DNA from: Cognatundibacterium squillarum | GTDB lineage: Bacteria; Pseudomonadota; Gammaproteobacteria; Burkholderiales; Burkholderiaceae_D | NCBI RefSeq assembly: GCF_014652435.1 | Contig: NZ_BMYU01000007.1 | Location: forward strand, 124,001-188,000 | Length of the DNA: 64,000 nt | Direction of reading: 5' to 3' | Translations under genes and position numbers: made by a program | Shown: in pieces, positions 26,509 through 35,369 of the stretch | Layout of the letters: each line of letters begins with the position of its first letter | How positions within the stretch are numbered: the stretch's first letter is position 1 | The notes under the pieces: generated by a model | Databases searched by the model: none | What the model saw: only the letters and a program-made list of their open reading frames with translations | Told to the model about the DNA's origin: nothing

Positions 26509-27242
26509 ACTTCCTCCGTCAAATGCGCAGTCGCCAGCTGGCGCAAACCTTCTGCTGCCGGGCCATCGTATAACACCAGACCATCTTTCAGACGCACCAG
26601 CCTTCTGGCATACGCCGCAATATCCGGTTCATGCGTGACCAGCACAATCGTGATGCCGCGCTCTTTGTTTAACTGCTGGAACGATTGCATGATGTCCACG
26701 CTGGTGCGGGTATCCAGATTACCGGTCGGTTCATCCGCCAGAATCAGCGGCGGATCTGCCACCAGCGCACGCGCGATCGCCACACGCTGCTGCTGACCGC
26801 CGGATAATTGATTCGGCATCCGTTTTGCAAACTCCGCCAGCCCCACGCGCTCCAGTTCCTGTAAGGCTTTTTTGCGTGCTTTGTCGCGTCCGGTACCAGC
26901 GTAAATCAGCGGCAGCGCTACGTTTTCCGCGATGCTCATCCGTTTGATCAGGTTAAAGCTCTGGAACACAAAGCCTATGGTCTGATTCCGCACTCTGGCC
27001 AGTTCAGCACGCGATAAGGTCAGCGTGTCATTGCCATTCAGCAGATACACGCCGGAACTGGCCTGATCCAGACAACCGAGAATATTCATCAGTGTGGATT
27101 TACCGGAACCGGACTGTCCCATTACCGCGACAAAATCACCGTGCGGAATCCGGATATTCAGGCCATGCAACACCGGCGTTTCTATACCGCCGGAAAAATA
27201 ACTTTTCCGGATATCACGGATCGTGATCAGGTCGGTGCTCAT
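26505..27242 (-). CDS. ABC transporter ATP-binding protein (LolD/MacB group)
   Basis: A 245-residue ATPase with Walker A GQSGSGKST, the Q-loop in FVFQSFNL, the signature LSGGQQQRVAIARAL, Walker B LILADEPTGNLD, and switch His in LVTHEPD. The MGQSGSGKSTLMNILGCLD and SRAELARVRNQTIGFVFQ segments place it in the MacB/LolD family, which pairs with FtsX-type permeases. It overlaps both neighbours by 4 nt and forms the middle of a macA-ATPase-permease operon. Confidence 0.93.
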   Translation of the reverse strand: MSTDLITIRDIRKSYFSGGIETPVLHGLNIRIPHGDFVAVMGQSGSGKSTLMNILGCLDQASSGVYLLNGNDTLTLSRAELARVRNQTIGFVFQSFNLIKRMSIAENVALPLIYAGTGRDKARKKALQELERVGLAEFAKRMPNQLSGGQQQRVAIARALVADPPLILADEPTGNLDTRTSVDIMQSFQQLNKERGITIVLVTHEPDIAAYARRLVRLKDGLVLYDGPAAEGLRQLATAHLTEEV

Positions 27243-28480
27243 CCGTTTTCCCCGTTTTTAGCGGCAGAACGGATAATCACTTTATCACCGGCTTTCAGAT
27301 CGCCTTTCAGCACTTCAGTGAAACGGAAATTCGACAGTCCGATCTGAATATCGACCGGCACTGCCTGATTCTTATCATCTAATTTATATACTTTAAAAGT
27401 ACGGGTCTGATCACGGCGCGAACGGAATCCAATGTCATCATCGTTATCGTTCGCTGCCGTTTTACTGGCACTGGCAGCAGCTGCATTCGCCGAAGCGGAA
27501 GCGCTGGCAGATGCTTCTTTACGTTTGTTTTCTTTGGCCTGCTCTTCATCGCTAAGCTTGAAACGCAGTGCAGCCGTCGGAATCCGCAACACATTCTGAC
27601 GCTGACCAACCACTACCCGCACCTGTGCGGTCATGCCCGGTTTCAGCAATTCATCTTTATTATCAACATCCAGCACCACGTTATACGTGACCACGTTTTG
27701 CTGCACGTTGGCCGCCAGACGGAACTGGCGCAGCGTGGCTTCAAACTCGCGGTCAGGATAGGCATCGACGACAAAACGGGCTGGCAGGCCATCGCGCAGC
27801 GCACCGACATCGGCCTCGGAGACATTGGTATCGATCTGCATTTTGGTCAGATCACGCGCGATCTGGAACAGATTCGGGGTCTGGAAAGCGGCTGCTACGG
27901 TCTGGCCGATATCAATTGTCCGTTTGATGATCACGCCGTCAATCGGCGAGCGGATCACGCTGTTATTCAGATTCGCCACCGCATTATCCAGCTGCGCACG
28001 CGCGACTTTGATATTGGCATCTGCTACTTCCAGTTCACGCTTACTCTGATCCATGGCGGAACCAGAGACAAAATTCTGTGCCTGCAAACGCTGGTTACGT
28101 TCCAGATTGGCCTGCGCCAGACGACGGTTCGCTTCTGCAGATGCCAGACTGGCCTCCGCCTGTTTCACCTGTGCATTGAAAATGGTCGGGTCCAGTTTCA
28201 GCAAGACCTGTCCTTTTTTAACACGGTCATTGAAGTCCGCATTCAGCTCGGAAACCTGACCGGAAACCTGCGAACCGACGTTGACCAGCGCCACCGGATT
28301 CAGCGTGCCGCTGGCAGTGACCGTCTGGGTCAGGTTTCCTGTATCCACCACTGCCGTGCGGTAACGGGGTAACTGTTCTTTGGTTTTATCAGCGGACGGT
28401 TTCATCATCATCACCGCACCGCCGCCCAGTGCCAGCAGCACTGCTGCCACAATTACCCGCTTTTTCGTAAAAATTTGCAT
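27239..28480 (-). CDS. macA: MacA-like periplasmic adaptor of a tripartite exporter
   Basis: A 413-residue membrane-fusion protein. An N-terminal membrane anchor (RVIVAAVLLALGGGAVMM), lipoyl/barrel-sandwich strands (QTVTASGTLNPVALVNVGSQVSGQV), an alpha-hairpin (about 105-180), and a beta-barrel and membrane-proximal domain are visible. Around residues 318-352 an Ala/Ser-rich then acidic low-complexity insert (EASASASASANAAAASAS..NDNDDD) interrupts the membrane-proximal domain. MacA-type adaptors join the MacB permease to a TolC-like channel and stimulate ATP hydrolysis. No TolC gene is near. Substrate may be macrolides, lipopeptides or siderophores. Confidence 0.9.
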   Translation of the reverse strand: MQIFTKKRVIVAAVLLALGGGAVMMMKPSADKTKEQLPRYRTAVVDTGNLTQTVTASGTLNPVALVNVGSQVSGQVSELNADFNDRVKKGQVLLKLDPTIFNAQVKQAEASLASAEANRRLAQANLERNQRLQAQNFVSGSAMDQSKRELEVADANIKVARAQLDNAVANLNNSVIRSPIDGVIIKRTIDIGQTVAAAFQTPNLFQIARDLTKMQIDTNVSEADVGALRDGLPARFVVDAYPDREFEATLRQFRLAANVQQNVVTYNVVLDVDNKDELLKPGMTAQVRVVVGQRQNVLRIPTAALRFKLSDEEQAKENKRKEASASASASANAAAASASKTAANDNDDDIGFRSRRDQTRTFKVYKLDDKNQAVPVDIQIGLSNFRFTEVLKGDLKAGDKVIIRSAAKNGENG

Positions 28481-28887
28481 GTCAGAATCCGATCAGAAAT
28501 CGCCGTAAGGCATCATCATTGCATCGCCACCTGTGAAATCAGGCGTGTCGCCACATCATATGAGCTTTGCATGCTGATTTGTCTGCATCTGATGCAGTTT
28601 GGTTCCTTTAATGTTTCATTTTGCACAGTTAAATTTTTATTTGTGCTGTTTTCACAAACAGGCATGCGGCAAAAAAAAGAGGCAATAACCTGATGCAGAA
28701 ATACAACCTGCTGTCGCTGTGAACCTGGATTGACATGTACACGACATAATAACGGGGGAAGATAAGCATTTTTCCTCCGCCACTTCATGATCTGCAACAT
28801 GGCAAAATGCCCTGCTCCCGATGCAGATTTTAAATTTCGGCTATGCTTAGACGTTTCGTGGCACAAACAGCATAAAAAAGGAACAAC
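28481..28887. other. 407-bp divergent intergenic region macA/gshA
   Basis: Contains the promoters of the minus-strand macA operon and plus-strand gshA. A TATGCT -10-like box at 28842-28847 precedes gshA by about 40 nt, without a convincing -35. The same context CTATGCTTAG occurs before the HDOD gene. The word TGATGCAG recurs near 28596 and 28692. No small gene or RNA was recognised. Confidence 0.4.
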
Positions 28888-30483
28888 GTGAGCAAATTAT
28901 TAACTGAACGTCTTGCCCTGCTGAGCCAGCCTGAACATCTGCATGTTTTAGGCGATGGCTTGCGTGGCATTGAGCGCGAAACACTGCGCGTCCGTCAGGA
29001 TGATGGTGCGCTCTCGTTGCGCCCGCATCCTGTGGCACTGGGCGCAACGCTGACCCATCCTGAAATCACCACCGATTACGCGGAAGCCTTGCTGGAATTC
29101 ATTACGCCGGCGTTGCCGGATATTTCTGCAGTGCTGGAGCGACTCGATCAGATTCACCGTTTTGTACACGCTAATCTGGGCGAGGAAATGCTGTGGAGCC
29201 AGTCCATGCCCGGCGAACTGCCGTCGGAAGAAGCGATTCCGATTGCGTGGTATGGAACATCCCACATCGGCATGATCAAGCATGTGTACCGGCGCGGTCT
29301 GGCATTGCGTTACGGCAAAACCATGCAATGCATTGCCGGTATTCACTACAATTTTTCGCTGTCGCCGGACGTCTGGAAAATCATCAGCAAAGCCGAAGGA
29401 CGGCGCGGTGACGCACAGTATCTGCAATCAGAAAGCTATGTCGCCCTGATTCGCAATTTCCACCGCACCAGCTGGCTGCTGATGTATCTGTTCGGCGCTT
29501 CGCCGGCAATTCCGCGCAGCTTCCTGCGCGGCGCGCCGCATACGCTGGAAACGCTGTCGGACGATACGCTGTATCTGCCGTATGCGACCAGCCTGCGCAT
29601 GAGCGATCTCGGTTATCAGAATAATGCGCAGGATGGGCTGGTGCCGCCGTATAACACGCTGCTGGAATACATGCGCAGCCTGTCCAAAGCGGTACGCAAA
29701 CCGTATCCGCCGTATGAAGCGATCGGCACGCGCAAAGATGGCGAATGGGTACAGATCAATACCAATGTGCTGCAGATCGAAAATGAGTTTTACGCGACGA
29801 TTCGTCCTAAACAAGTGATACGCAGCGGCGAACGCGCCGTGGAAGCCTTGTGTGCGCGCGGTGTGCAGTACATCGAAGTGCGTTGTATGGATGTGAATCC
29901 GTTTGATCCGCTCGGCATCAGCCTGGAAACCGCGCGTTTCCTCGATGTGTTCCTGACCTACTGCGCCTTGCAGGACAGCCCGCTGACCAGCGAAGCCGAA
30001 GGCAATATCAATCAGGCCAACTTCAGTGCCACCGTGCGTGAAGGCCGTCGCCCGGGCTTGATGTTACAGCGCGGCGAACAGCAAATCAGCCTGCAGGCAT
30101 GGGGACTGGATCTGATCGCTGCGATGGAGCCGGTAGCGGCCTTGCTCGACCAGCAGCATGGCGGCAGTGCACATCGTGACAGTCTGGCGGTGCAGAAAGC
30201 GCGTCTGGTTAATCCTGAACTTACGCCGTCCGCACAGGTGCTGCAGGCCATCACGGAACACGGCAACTCCTATGTAGGCTTTGGTCTGGCGCAAAGTCAG
30301 CAACTGGCACAACAATTCCGCGACCGCCCTTTATCAACGGAACAGACACAAGGCTTTACTGCGGCAGCACAGCAATCCCTGCAGGAACAAAGCACCATCG
30401 AGCAACAGCAGAGTGGTGACTTTGACAGCTTTATTCAGGATTACCGTTCCCGCACTTCTGAGCAGATTTGCTGCGACGAATAA
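28888..30483 (+). CDS. gshA: glutamate-cysteine ligase
   Basis: A 531-residue ligase of the gammaproteobacterial/GshA type 1 group: GIERETLRVRQDDGALS near the start (metal/ATP-binding ERET), DYAEALLEFITPALPD, SMPGELPSEEAIPIAWYG, KTMQCIAGIHYNFSLS, TSLRMSDLGYQN and YIEVRCMDVNPFDPLG. It makes gamma-glutamylcysteine, the first and rate-limiting step of glutathione synthesis, in the cytosol. Normal length (E. coli GshA is about 518). It starts at GTG with AAAAGGA upstream. gshB is not in the window. Confidence 0.95.
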   Translation: MSKLLTERLALLSQPEHLHVLGDGLRGIERETLRVRQDDGALSLRPHPVALGATLTHPEITTDYAEALLEFITPALPDISAVLERLDQIHRFVHANLGEEMLWSQSMPGELPSEEAIPIAWYGTSHIGMIKHVYRRGLALRYGKTMQCIAGIHYNFSLSPDVWKIISKAEGRRGDAQYLQSESYVALIRNFHRTSWLLMYLFGASPAIPRSFLRGAPHTLETLSDDTLYLPYATSLRMSDLGYQNNAQDGLVPPYNTLLEYMRSLSKAVRKPYPPYEAIGTRKDGEWVQINTNVLQIENEFYATIRPKQVIRSGERAVEALCARGVQYIEVRCMDVNPFDPLGISLETARFLDVFLTYCALQDSPLTSEAEGNINQANFSATVREGRRPGLMLQRGEQQISLQAWGLDLIAAMEPVAALLDQQHGGSAHRDSLAVQKARLVNPELTPSAQVLQAITEHGNSYVGFGLAQSQQLAQQFRDRPLSTEQTQGFTAAAQQSLQEQSTIEQQQSGDFDSFIQDYRSRTSEQICCDE

Positions 30484-30490
30484 GCACTTC

Positions 30491-30525
30491 ATGCGGCTGC
30501 AGGTTTGTGCACCTGCAGTCCGCAT
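30491..30525 (+). terminator. stem-loop after gshA
   Basis: ATGCGG and TGCAGGT pair with ACCTGCA and CCGCAT (small bulges) around loop TTGTGC, starting 8 nt after the gshA stop. It lacks a T-run. The remaining region to 30782 shows nothing recognisable. Confidence 0.45.
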
Positions 30526-30782
30526 CCTCTCCTAAAATCCGCTAACCCGCTGCATTCGCTGCCTGTCGTCCGGCAGCTGGTTCGCAGTCTGCCTGTTGAT
30601 AAGGCTGTCTCTGATCTGTTTCAGGCCGTTTTTCAGCCCGTTTTTGCCCTGAATGCGGTGTTCAGCACAGCGATCCGGCGGTCGTCGGCAGAAACTCTGG
30701 TCGTCCGGAAAATGTAAATGACGATTTTTGCACAATACGGATAGTCCGCAGCGCCGCTATTCAGGGGACCGGGCTGTCGTGA

Positions 30783-31118
30783 TCAGGCGGCGCTGCCTGT
30801 CGTGTTTTCTGTCTGCAAGGCTTGCGCGATCATTCCAACGTAGCGGCGGCCCGGATTATCACCGGCGATCCAGTCCTGCGGCGGGAACAGATCGAACAAA
30901 CCGACTTTGATCAGCGTCGGCACAGAAAGGCGCAATTCTTCTTCGACCTGCCCGCGCTGCCCATTGTTATAAAGCGAAATATTGACAAGCATGGTCGCGA
31001 CGGTTCCGGTTTGCACCTGACTGCCATCTTTCAGCTTAACCAAAGGCAATTGCTCGCCCTCACTGAGAATTTTCTGATTAATTCCGGCCAGAGCGGCCGT
31101 ATGATCGGGTGTTTGCAT
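30783..31118 (-). CDS. conserved hypothetical protein, 111 aa
   Basis: A soluble 111-residue protein: QTPDHTAALAGINQKILSEG, KLKDGSQVQTGTVATMLVNI, EEELRLSVPTLIKVGLFDLF, ending in WIAGDNPGRRYVGMIAQAL. Codon pattern and composition look genuine, but I do not recognise the family. The ATG at 31118 has GGAG 6 nt upstream; another in-frame ATG at 31130 lies inside that site. A terminator-like hairpin with a 7-T run ends only 13 nt before the start codon. Confidence 0.66.
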   Translation of the reverse strand: MQTPDHTAALAGINQKILSEGEQLPLVKLKDGSQVQTGTVATMLVNISLYNNGQRGQVEEELRLSVPTLIKVGLFDLFPPQDWIAGDNPGRRYVGMIAQALQTENTTGSAA

Positions 31119-31131
31119 GCATAACTCCATC

Positions 31132-31155
31132 AAAAAAACCGGCGAGCATGGCCGG
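31132..31155 (-). terminator. terminator-like hairpin just upstream of a start codon
   Basis: On the minus strand: stem CCGGC/GCCGG, 7-base loop, then T7. It follows the hypothetical gene 31330-31608 by about 175 nt and directly precedes the ribosome site of the gene starting at 31118. It may terminate the upstream transcript or act as an attenuator of the downstream one. Confidence 0.6.
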
Positions 31156-31329
31156 AAAAAATGGCCCGCTGGCGATGATGGCTGGGGAGTGAAAGCTAGG
31201 TGCGAAAGGAAGAAATGCACCGCTGCCTGTTATGCAGATAGTGTTCGTCAGAGAATATTCAAGCGGTACTGATGAAATACGTTCAGGAAAATCGTGCGCA
31301 GTCCATACAGGTGGCACAGTCCTGAAAGC

Positions 31330-31608
31330 TCAGACCCAGAACTTCCAGAATGGCTTCCTGCCGGACTCTCCGGGTTCGGTGTCGCTGATTAAACCCATAC
31401 GTATCAGGCATTCCTGATGATTCAGCCCTTTGCCGCGCAACCAGGCGTAATAGTATTCCTGCGGCATTTTGAAACGCAGGTTAAACGGATTCGGTAAATG
31501 TGCTTTGACCAGTTCCTGATAGTCCTGCCATTCAGGAACTTCATCGTGATTTTTATCTTTCAGGCGCCGCACAAAAGCCATTGCCTGATCAATGATCAGA
31601 GTATCCAT
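31330..31608 (-). CDS. small conserved hypothetical protein, 92 aa
   Basis: Protein of 92 residues starting MDTLIIDQAMAFVRRLKDKN, with HLPNPFNLRFKMPQEYYYAWLRGKGLNHQECLIRMGLI and a basic end RKPFWKFWV. The frame is open back to 31692, but that extension begins directly at a terminator and has no ribosome site. Family and function not recognised. Confidence 0.55.
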   Translation of the reverse strand: MDTLIIDQAMAFVRRLKDKNHDEVPEWQDYQELVKAHLPNPFNLRFKMPQEYYYAWLRGKGLNHQECLIRMGLISDTEPGESGRKPFWKFWV

Positions 31609-31697
31609 ACCGGACTGAGAATTCGGGCAAGCTTTAAGCTTACCGTTATTCACAGATGACCGGCATGCATCTGCCGGTGCTTTGCGCTGCATACAAC

Positions 31698-31723
31698 AAA
31701 AAAACCGCCGTAATGACGGCGGT
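31698..31723 (-). terminator. rho-independent terminator of the AIM24 gene
   Basis: On the minus strand: stem ACCGCCG and complement with a 6-base loop followed by T7, 33 nt after the stop codon of the 31756-32544 gene. Confidence 0.82.
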
Positions 31724-31755
31724 GAAAAGGGAGATGAAGCAGTACGACAGAGAAC

Positions 31756-32544
31756 TCAGTCTTTTTCAAACATATTGCCGAAGCTGCCCAGCACAGAACC
31801 CTGTTCAGACTTGCTGCCGCCCATGGCAGTGCTGACAACCTGATTCGCCAGACGCGAGAACGGCAGCGATTGCAGCCAGACCTTGCCGGGACCGCGCAGC
31901 GTGGCAAAGAATATGCCTTCACCGCCGAACAAAGCTGTTTTAATGCCGCCGACGAACTGAATATCAAAATCCACATCCGGTGTGAACGCAGCGACGCAGC
32001 CGGTATCGACACGCAGAACCTGACCCGGTTGCAGGGTTTTCTCAATGATGGTGCCGCCGGCGTGGATGAAGGCCATGCCATCGCCTTCCAGCTTTTGCAA
32101 AATGAAACCTTCACCGCCGAAGAAACCGGCGCCCAGTTTGCGCTGGAATCCGATACCGAGCGAAACGCCGCGTGCCGCACACAGGAAAGCTTCTTTCTGA
32201 CACATCAGTGTGCCGCCAAGCTGCGACAAATCCATCGGTACGATCTTACCCGGATAGTTAGCACCGAAAGCCACACGGCGCTTGGTGAAACTGTCCTGAT
32301 TGCTGTACATCGTAGTGAACAGGCTTTCGCCGGTCACCAGACGCTTACCTGCGCCCAGCAGCTTGCCGAAGATGCCGGTCTGGCTGGCGGAACCATCGCC
32401 GAAAATGGTTTCCATCTGGATGCCGTCTTCCATGTAGAACATCGTACCGGCTTCACCGATGGCCGCTTCGCCCGGATCCAGTTCGATTTCCACAAACTGC
32501 ATATCATCGCCATACACACGATAGTCCACCACATCCATTGCCAT
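31756..32544 (-). CDS. AIM24/TIGR00266 family protein
   Basis: A 262-residue protein of the TIGR00266/AIM24 family: [63 protein letters not shown] and [27 protein letters not shown]. The fold is a Gly-rich double-stranded beta-barrel. Bacterial function is undetermined; yeast Aim24 works in mitochondrial membrane organisation. Strong GAGGAGAG ribosome site. Confidence 0.9.
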   Translation of the reverse strand: MAMDVVDYRVYGDDMQFVEIELDPGEAAIGEAGTMFYMEDGIQMETIFGDGSASQTGIFGKLLGAGKRLVTGESLFTTMYSNQDSFTKRRVAFGANYPGKIVPMDLSQLGGTLMCQKEAFLCAARGVSLGIGFQRKLGAGFFGGEGFILQKLEGDGMAFIHAGGTIIEKTLQPGQVLRVDTGCVAAFTPDVDFDIQFVGGIKTALFGGEGIFFATLRGPGKVWLQSLPFSRLANQVVSTAMGGSKSEQGSVLGSFGNMFEKD

Positions 32545-32640
32545 TCTTCTCTCCTCAAAGATGCCTGCACAGGCGTTTCAAACATGCTGCGCATTGTATG
32601 CAGAGCGGATCAGAATGAGGACGGTAATCGCAGCGCAGAT

Positions 32641-33240
32641 TTACCGGATGGCGGCGGAAGGTAAGGCCATGAGTGGCAGATAAAAAATACTGGTTCCCGC
32701 CAGCGGGCCGGACGGCAGGCGGGCGTATCCGGGAATGTGTCCTGCAACTTGCCAGCCCAGATTGCGGTACAGTGCTTCGGCAGCACTGCCGGTTTCTGTA
32801 TCCAGCACCAGTAAGCTTTTTCCGGCCGCCCGTGCTTCGCGCTGCGCATGCAGCATCAGCGCCCGTGCAATACCTTTTCTGCGCTGATGACTGAACACCA
32901 GCAGCTTCGCAATTTCAGCACGGTGCGGCTGATTGTCAGGCATGTCGGTGATCAGTTGCACAGCGCCTGTCAGCATTTGCTGCGTATCCAGTGCCACAAA
33001 CAGCCTGCGCTCACCGGCTGCGACACTGCTTTGTACTTTCTGCCAGAATGCAGCCGTCTTTTCCGGCGTGAGGTCTGCCATAAAACCGACTGAAGCACCA
33101 TGACCGACACAGTCGGTCAGCAGTTGAATCAGTTGCGGGATATACGGTGGCATTTCCGCTGCACGCAATTCGTGCAGCGTGATAGGTAAAGCCACTGAAC
33201 TACCGCTATCAGCGTTCGCCATACAAGCATCAGCATTCAT
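32641..33240 (-). CDS. GNAT family N-acetyltransferase
   Basis: A 199-residue GNAT protein. The core motif is AEIAKLLVFSHQRRKGIARALMLHAQREARAAGKSLLVLDT with the acetyl-CoA loop QRRKGIA, then SAAEALYRNLGWQVAGHIPGYA. These resemble small-molecule acetyltransferases such as those acting on antibiotics or amines; substrate not assignable. It precedes the AIM24 gene on the same strand by 96 nt. Confidence 0.86.
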   Translation of the reverse strand: MNADACMANADSGSSVALPITLHELRAAEMPPYIPQLIQLLTDCVGHGASVGFMADLTPEKTAAFWQKVQSSVAAGERRLFVALDTQQMLTGAVQLITDMPDNQPHRAEIAKLLVFSHQRRKGIARALMLHAQREARAAGKSLLVLDTETGSAAEALYRNLGWQVAGHIPGYARLPSGPLAGTSIFYLPLMALPSAAIR

Positions 33241-33586
33241 TTCTGTTCTCCGTCAAAATCTCTCTCAGGATGCAGATGACGCACAAGTTCTGCAAAGCCT
33301 GCCTTCCTGAGTCACATGTCTTATCCAAAAAAGTTAAGCTGAAGGAAAGCAAACACGATGCCAGCAAATGTCAGTAGCAGGATGCTGCGGCTGCATTTTT
33401 TTCTTGCAGCGCTGCACAAACATGAGGCAAAGAGACAACAAAACGGAACAAAGACCTGCATTAATGCCACAATGGTCATCCTCCGGCTGCGCCATTGCGG
33501 CGCACTTGCATGGCAGGCGGATGCAAATACCGGATACCCCGGTAACCCGCGGCACAGTACTGATTTCTTTGTTACTCCCTTCGCTT
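33241..33586. other. 346-bp region between GNAT gene and peptidase gene
   Basis: Divergent promoter region. An open frame continues upstream of the peptidase start to 33368, but its translation is Cys/Arg-rich and unlike a protein. No strong promoter, hairpin or RNA gene recognised. Confidence 0.3.
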
Positions 33587-34597
33587 ATGCCATCACTGCC
33601 CGAATTACGCGAACTGGAAACCATCCTGCATCAGTCAGGACACCATGCTGATATCAGTGTTCTTTGTCATGTAGTAACCAGACATAAACGCTTTCCGGTG
33701 TACAAGATTGCGCTCGGCAATCCTGATCCTTCACTGCCTGCAATTGGCTTTTTTGGCGGCATACACGGGCTGGAACGCATCGGTACGCAAGTATTACTGG
33801 CATTTCTGCGCGGCACTTTATCGCGTTTGCGCTGGGATGTGAGTCTGCAGCACATGCTGGAACATATCCGTATCGTGTTTATTCCGCTGATCAATCCGGG
33901 TGGTATGTGGCTGGGGACACGTGCCAATCCGAACGGCGTTGATCTGATGCGAAATTCGCCTGTCGAAGCGCGGGAAAAAGTACCGTTGCTGCTGGGCGGG
34001 CATCGTGTCAGTAATCTGTTGCCGTGGTATCGCGGTCCCGCCGGTCAGGAGATGGAAGCGGAAAATCTGGTGCTGGCAGAAACTGTACGGCAGGAACTAA
34101 TGGGACGTCCGTTCAGTCTGGCGGTCGATTGCCACTCCGGCTTCGGGCTGCGCGACCGTGTCTGGTTTCCGCTGGCACATACGGCGGATCCGATTCCGCA
34201 TCTGGCGGAAGTCATCGCGCTGGAAGAATTATTTGAACAGACCCACCCCAGCCATCGCTATCTGTTTGAGCCGCAAAGCCTGCAATACCGCACGCACGGC
34301 GATATCTGGGATTATTTATATCTGGAAGCGCTGCAACAGCCGCAGCATTGTTTTCTGCCACTGACGCTGGAAATGGGCTCGTGGCTGTGGGTCAAAAAAA
34401 ATCCGCGCCAGTTATTTTCGAGGCTGGGCATGTTTAATCCGGTGGCGGAACACCGGCTGCACCGTGTATTAAGGCGTCATACTTCATGGCTGGATTTTCT
34501 GATGCGTGCTACTTGCGGTTATCAGAGCTGGCAAGTCAGCGGCCCGCGACGGCTGCGTATGCAGGAACAGGCGGTACGCCGCTGGTTCAACCCCTGA
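33587..34597 (+). CDS. M14-family zinc metallocarboxypeptidase-like protein
   Basis: A 336-residue protein with the M14 zinc site: GGIHGLERIG (H-x-x-E), FIPLINPGGMWLGTRANPNGVDLMRN, the third ligand in DCHSGFG and the catalytic Glu in LTLEMGSW. Related cytosolic bacterial M14/DUF2817-like enzymes trim peptides or act as deacylases; specificity unknown. The start is uncertain: the ATG at 33587 lacks a clear ribosome site, and the frame remains open upstream. Followed 14 nt later by a hydrolase gene, probably co-transcribed. Confidence 0.82.
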   Translation: MPSLPELRELETILHQSGHHADISVLCHVVTRHKRFPVYKIALGNPDPSLPAIGFFGGIHGLERIGTQVLLAFLRGTLSRLRWDVSLQHMLEHIRIVFIPLINPGGMWLGTRANPNGVDLMRNSPVEAREKVPLLLGGHRVSNLLPWYRGPAGQEMEAENLVLAETVRQELMGRPFSLAVDCHSGFGLRDRVWFPLAHTADPIPHLAEVIALEELFEQTHPSHRYLFEPQSLQYRTHGDIWDYLYLEALQQPQHCFLPLTLEMGSWLWVKKNPRQLFSRLGMFNPVAEHRLHRVLRRHTSWLDFLMRATCGYQSWQVSGPRRLRMQEQAVRRWFNP

Positions 34598-34611
34598 ACG
34601 GAGCTAAGGCG

Positions 34612-35358
34612 ATGACCTGGGTTTTATTGCGCGGACTGATGCGTGAACAAAGGCACTGGGAAGATTTTCCCGCAAGACTGGCTGCCGCCTATACGGAGGA
34701 AAGAATACTGACACCGGATTTCCCGGGCAATGGCAGCCGCTGGCAGGAAACCAGTCCGACCCGCATCAGCGCCATGACAGACTTTCTCAGAGAAGAACTG
34801 AAACGCGAAAATGCCGATCAGCAACCGGTCAGTGTGATTGCGATCTCGCTGGGTGGCATGGTGGCCACCGACTGGATCAGCCGTTATCCGCACGAAGTGC
34901 GCAGACTGGTACTGATTAATACCAGCCTCGCTGGTTATCATCCGTTTTACCGGCGGCTGAAGCCTGAAAATTATCCCGCCTTGCTGGCTCAGCTTTGGCA
35001 ACGTCAGCCGGCGCAAAGAGAACGTTTGTTGCTGAGCCTGACCAGTCAGCATCATCAGCAAAATCCCGCTGTACTGGATCGCTTCAGCAGCTACGCACAG
35101 GAATATCCGGTGACCCGTAAAAACGCACTGCGTCAGCTGGGTGCGGCTATTCGCTTTCATGCACCGCGACAAACACCGGCAGTCCCTTTACTGATACTCG
35201 CAGGCGCAAAAGACCGGCTGGTTGATCCCGGCTGCAGCCTGAGTCTGGCGCAGCACTGGAAAGCCAGCTGCGCTGTGCATCCGGATGCCGGACATGATCT
35301 TCCGCTGGATGATCCGGACTGGATCATCCGTCAAATCCGCAAATGGAGCGGTGACTAG
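34612..35358 (+). CDS. alpha/beta fold hydrolase
   Basis: A 248-residue hydrolase. Nucleophile Ser79 is in AISLGGM, the acid in AGAKDRLVDP, and the catalytic His in DAGHDLPLDDP. The N-terminus (VLLRGLMREQRHWEDF) and PDFPGNG resemble esterase/BioH-like proteins. There is no export signal. The frame starts upstream at 34486 within the peptidase gene, but the ATG at 34612 follows GGAG/AAGG and begins the fold. Substrate unknown. Confidence 0.82.
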   Translation: MTWVLLRGLMREQRHWEDFPARLAAAYTEERILTPDFPGNGSRWQETSPTRISAMTDFLREELKRENADQQPVSVIAISLGGMVATDWISRYPHEVRRLVLINTSLAGYHPFYRRLKPENYPALLAQLWQRQPAQRERLLLSLTSQHHQQNPAVLDRFSSYAQEYPVTRKNALRQLGAAIRFHAPRQTPAVPLLILAGAKDRLVDPGCSLSLAQHWKASCAVHPDAGHDLPLDDPDWIIRQIRKWSGD

Positions 35359-35369
35359 CAAGCAATCGA

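Noticed and set aside
28481..28887. Hidden tRNA or small RNA gene between macA and gshA
   Set aside because: No cloverleaf or terminator-bounded structure could be seen.
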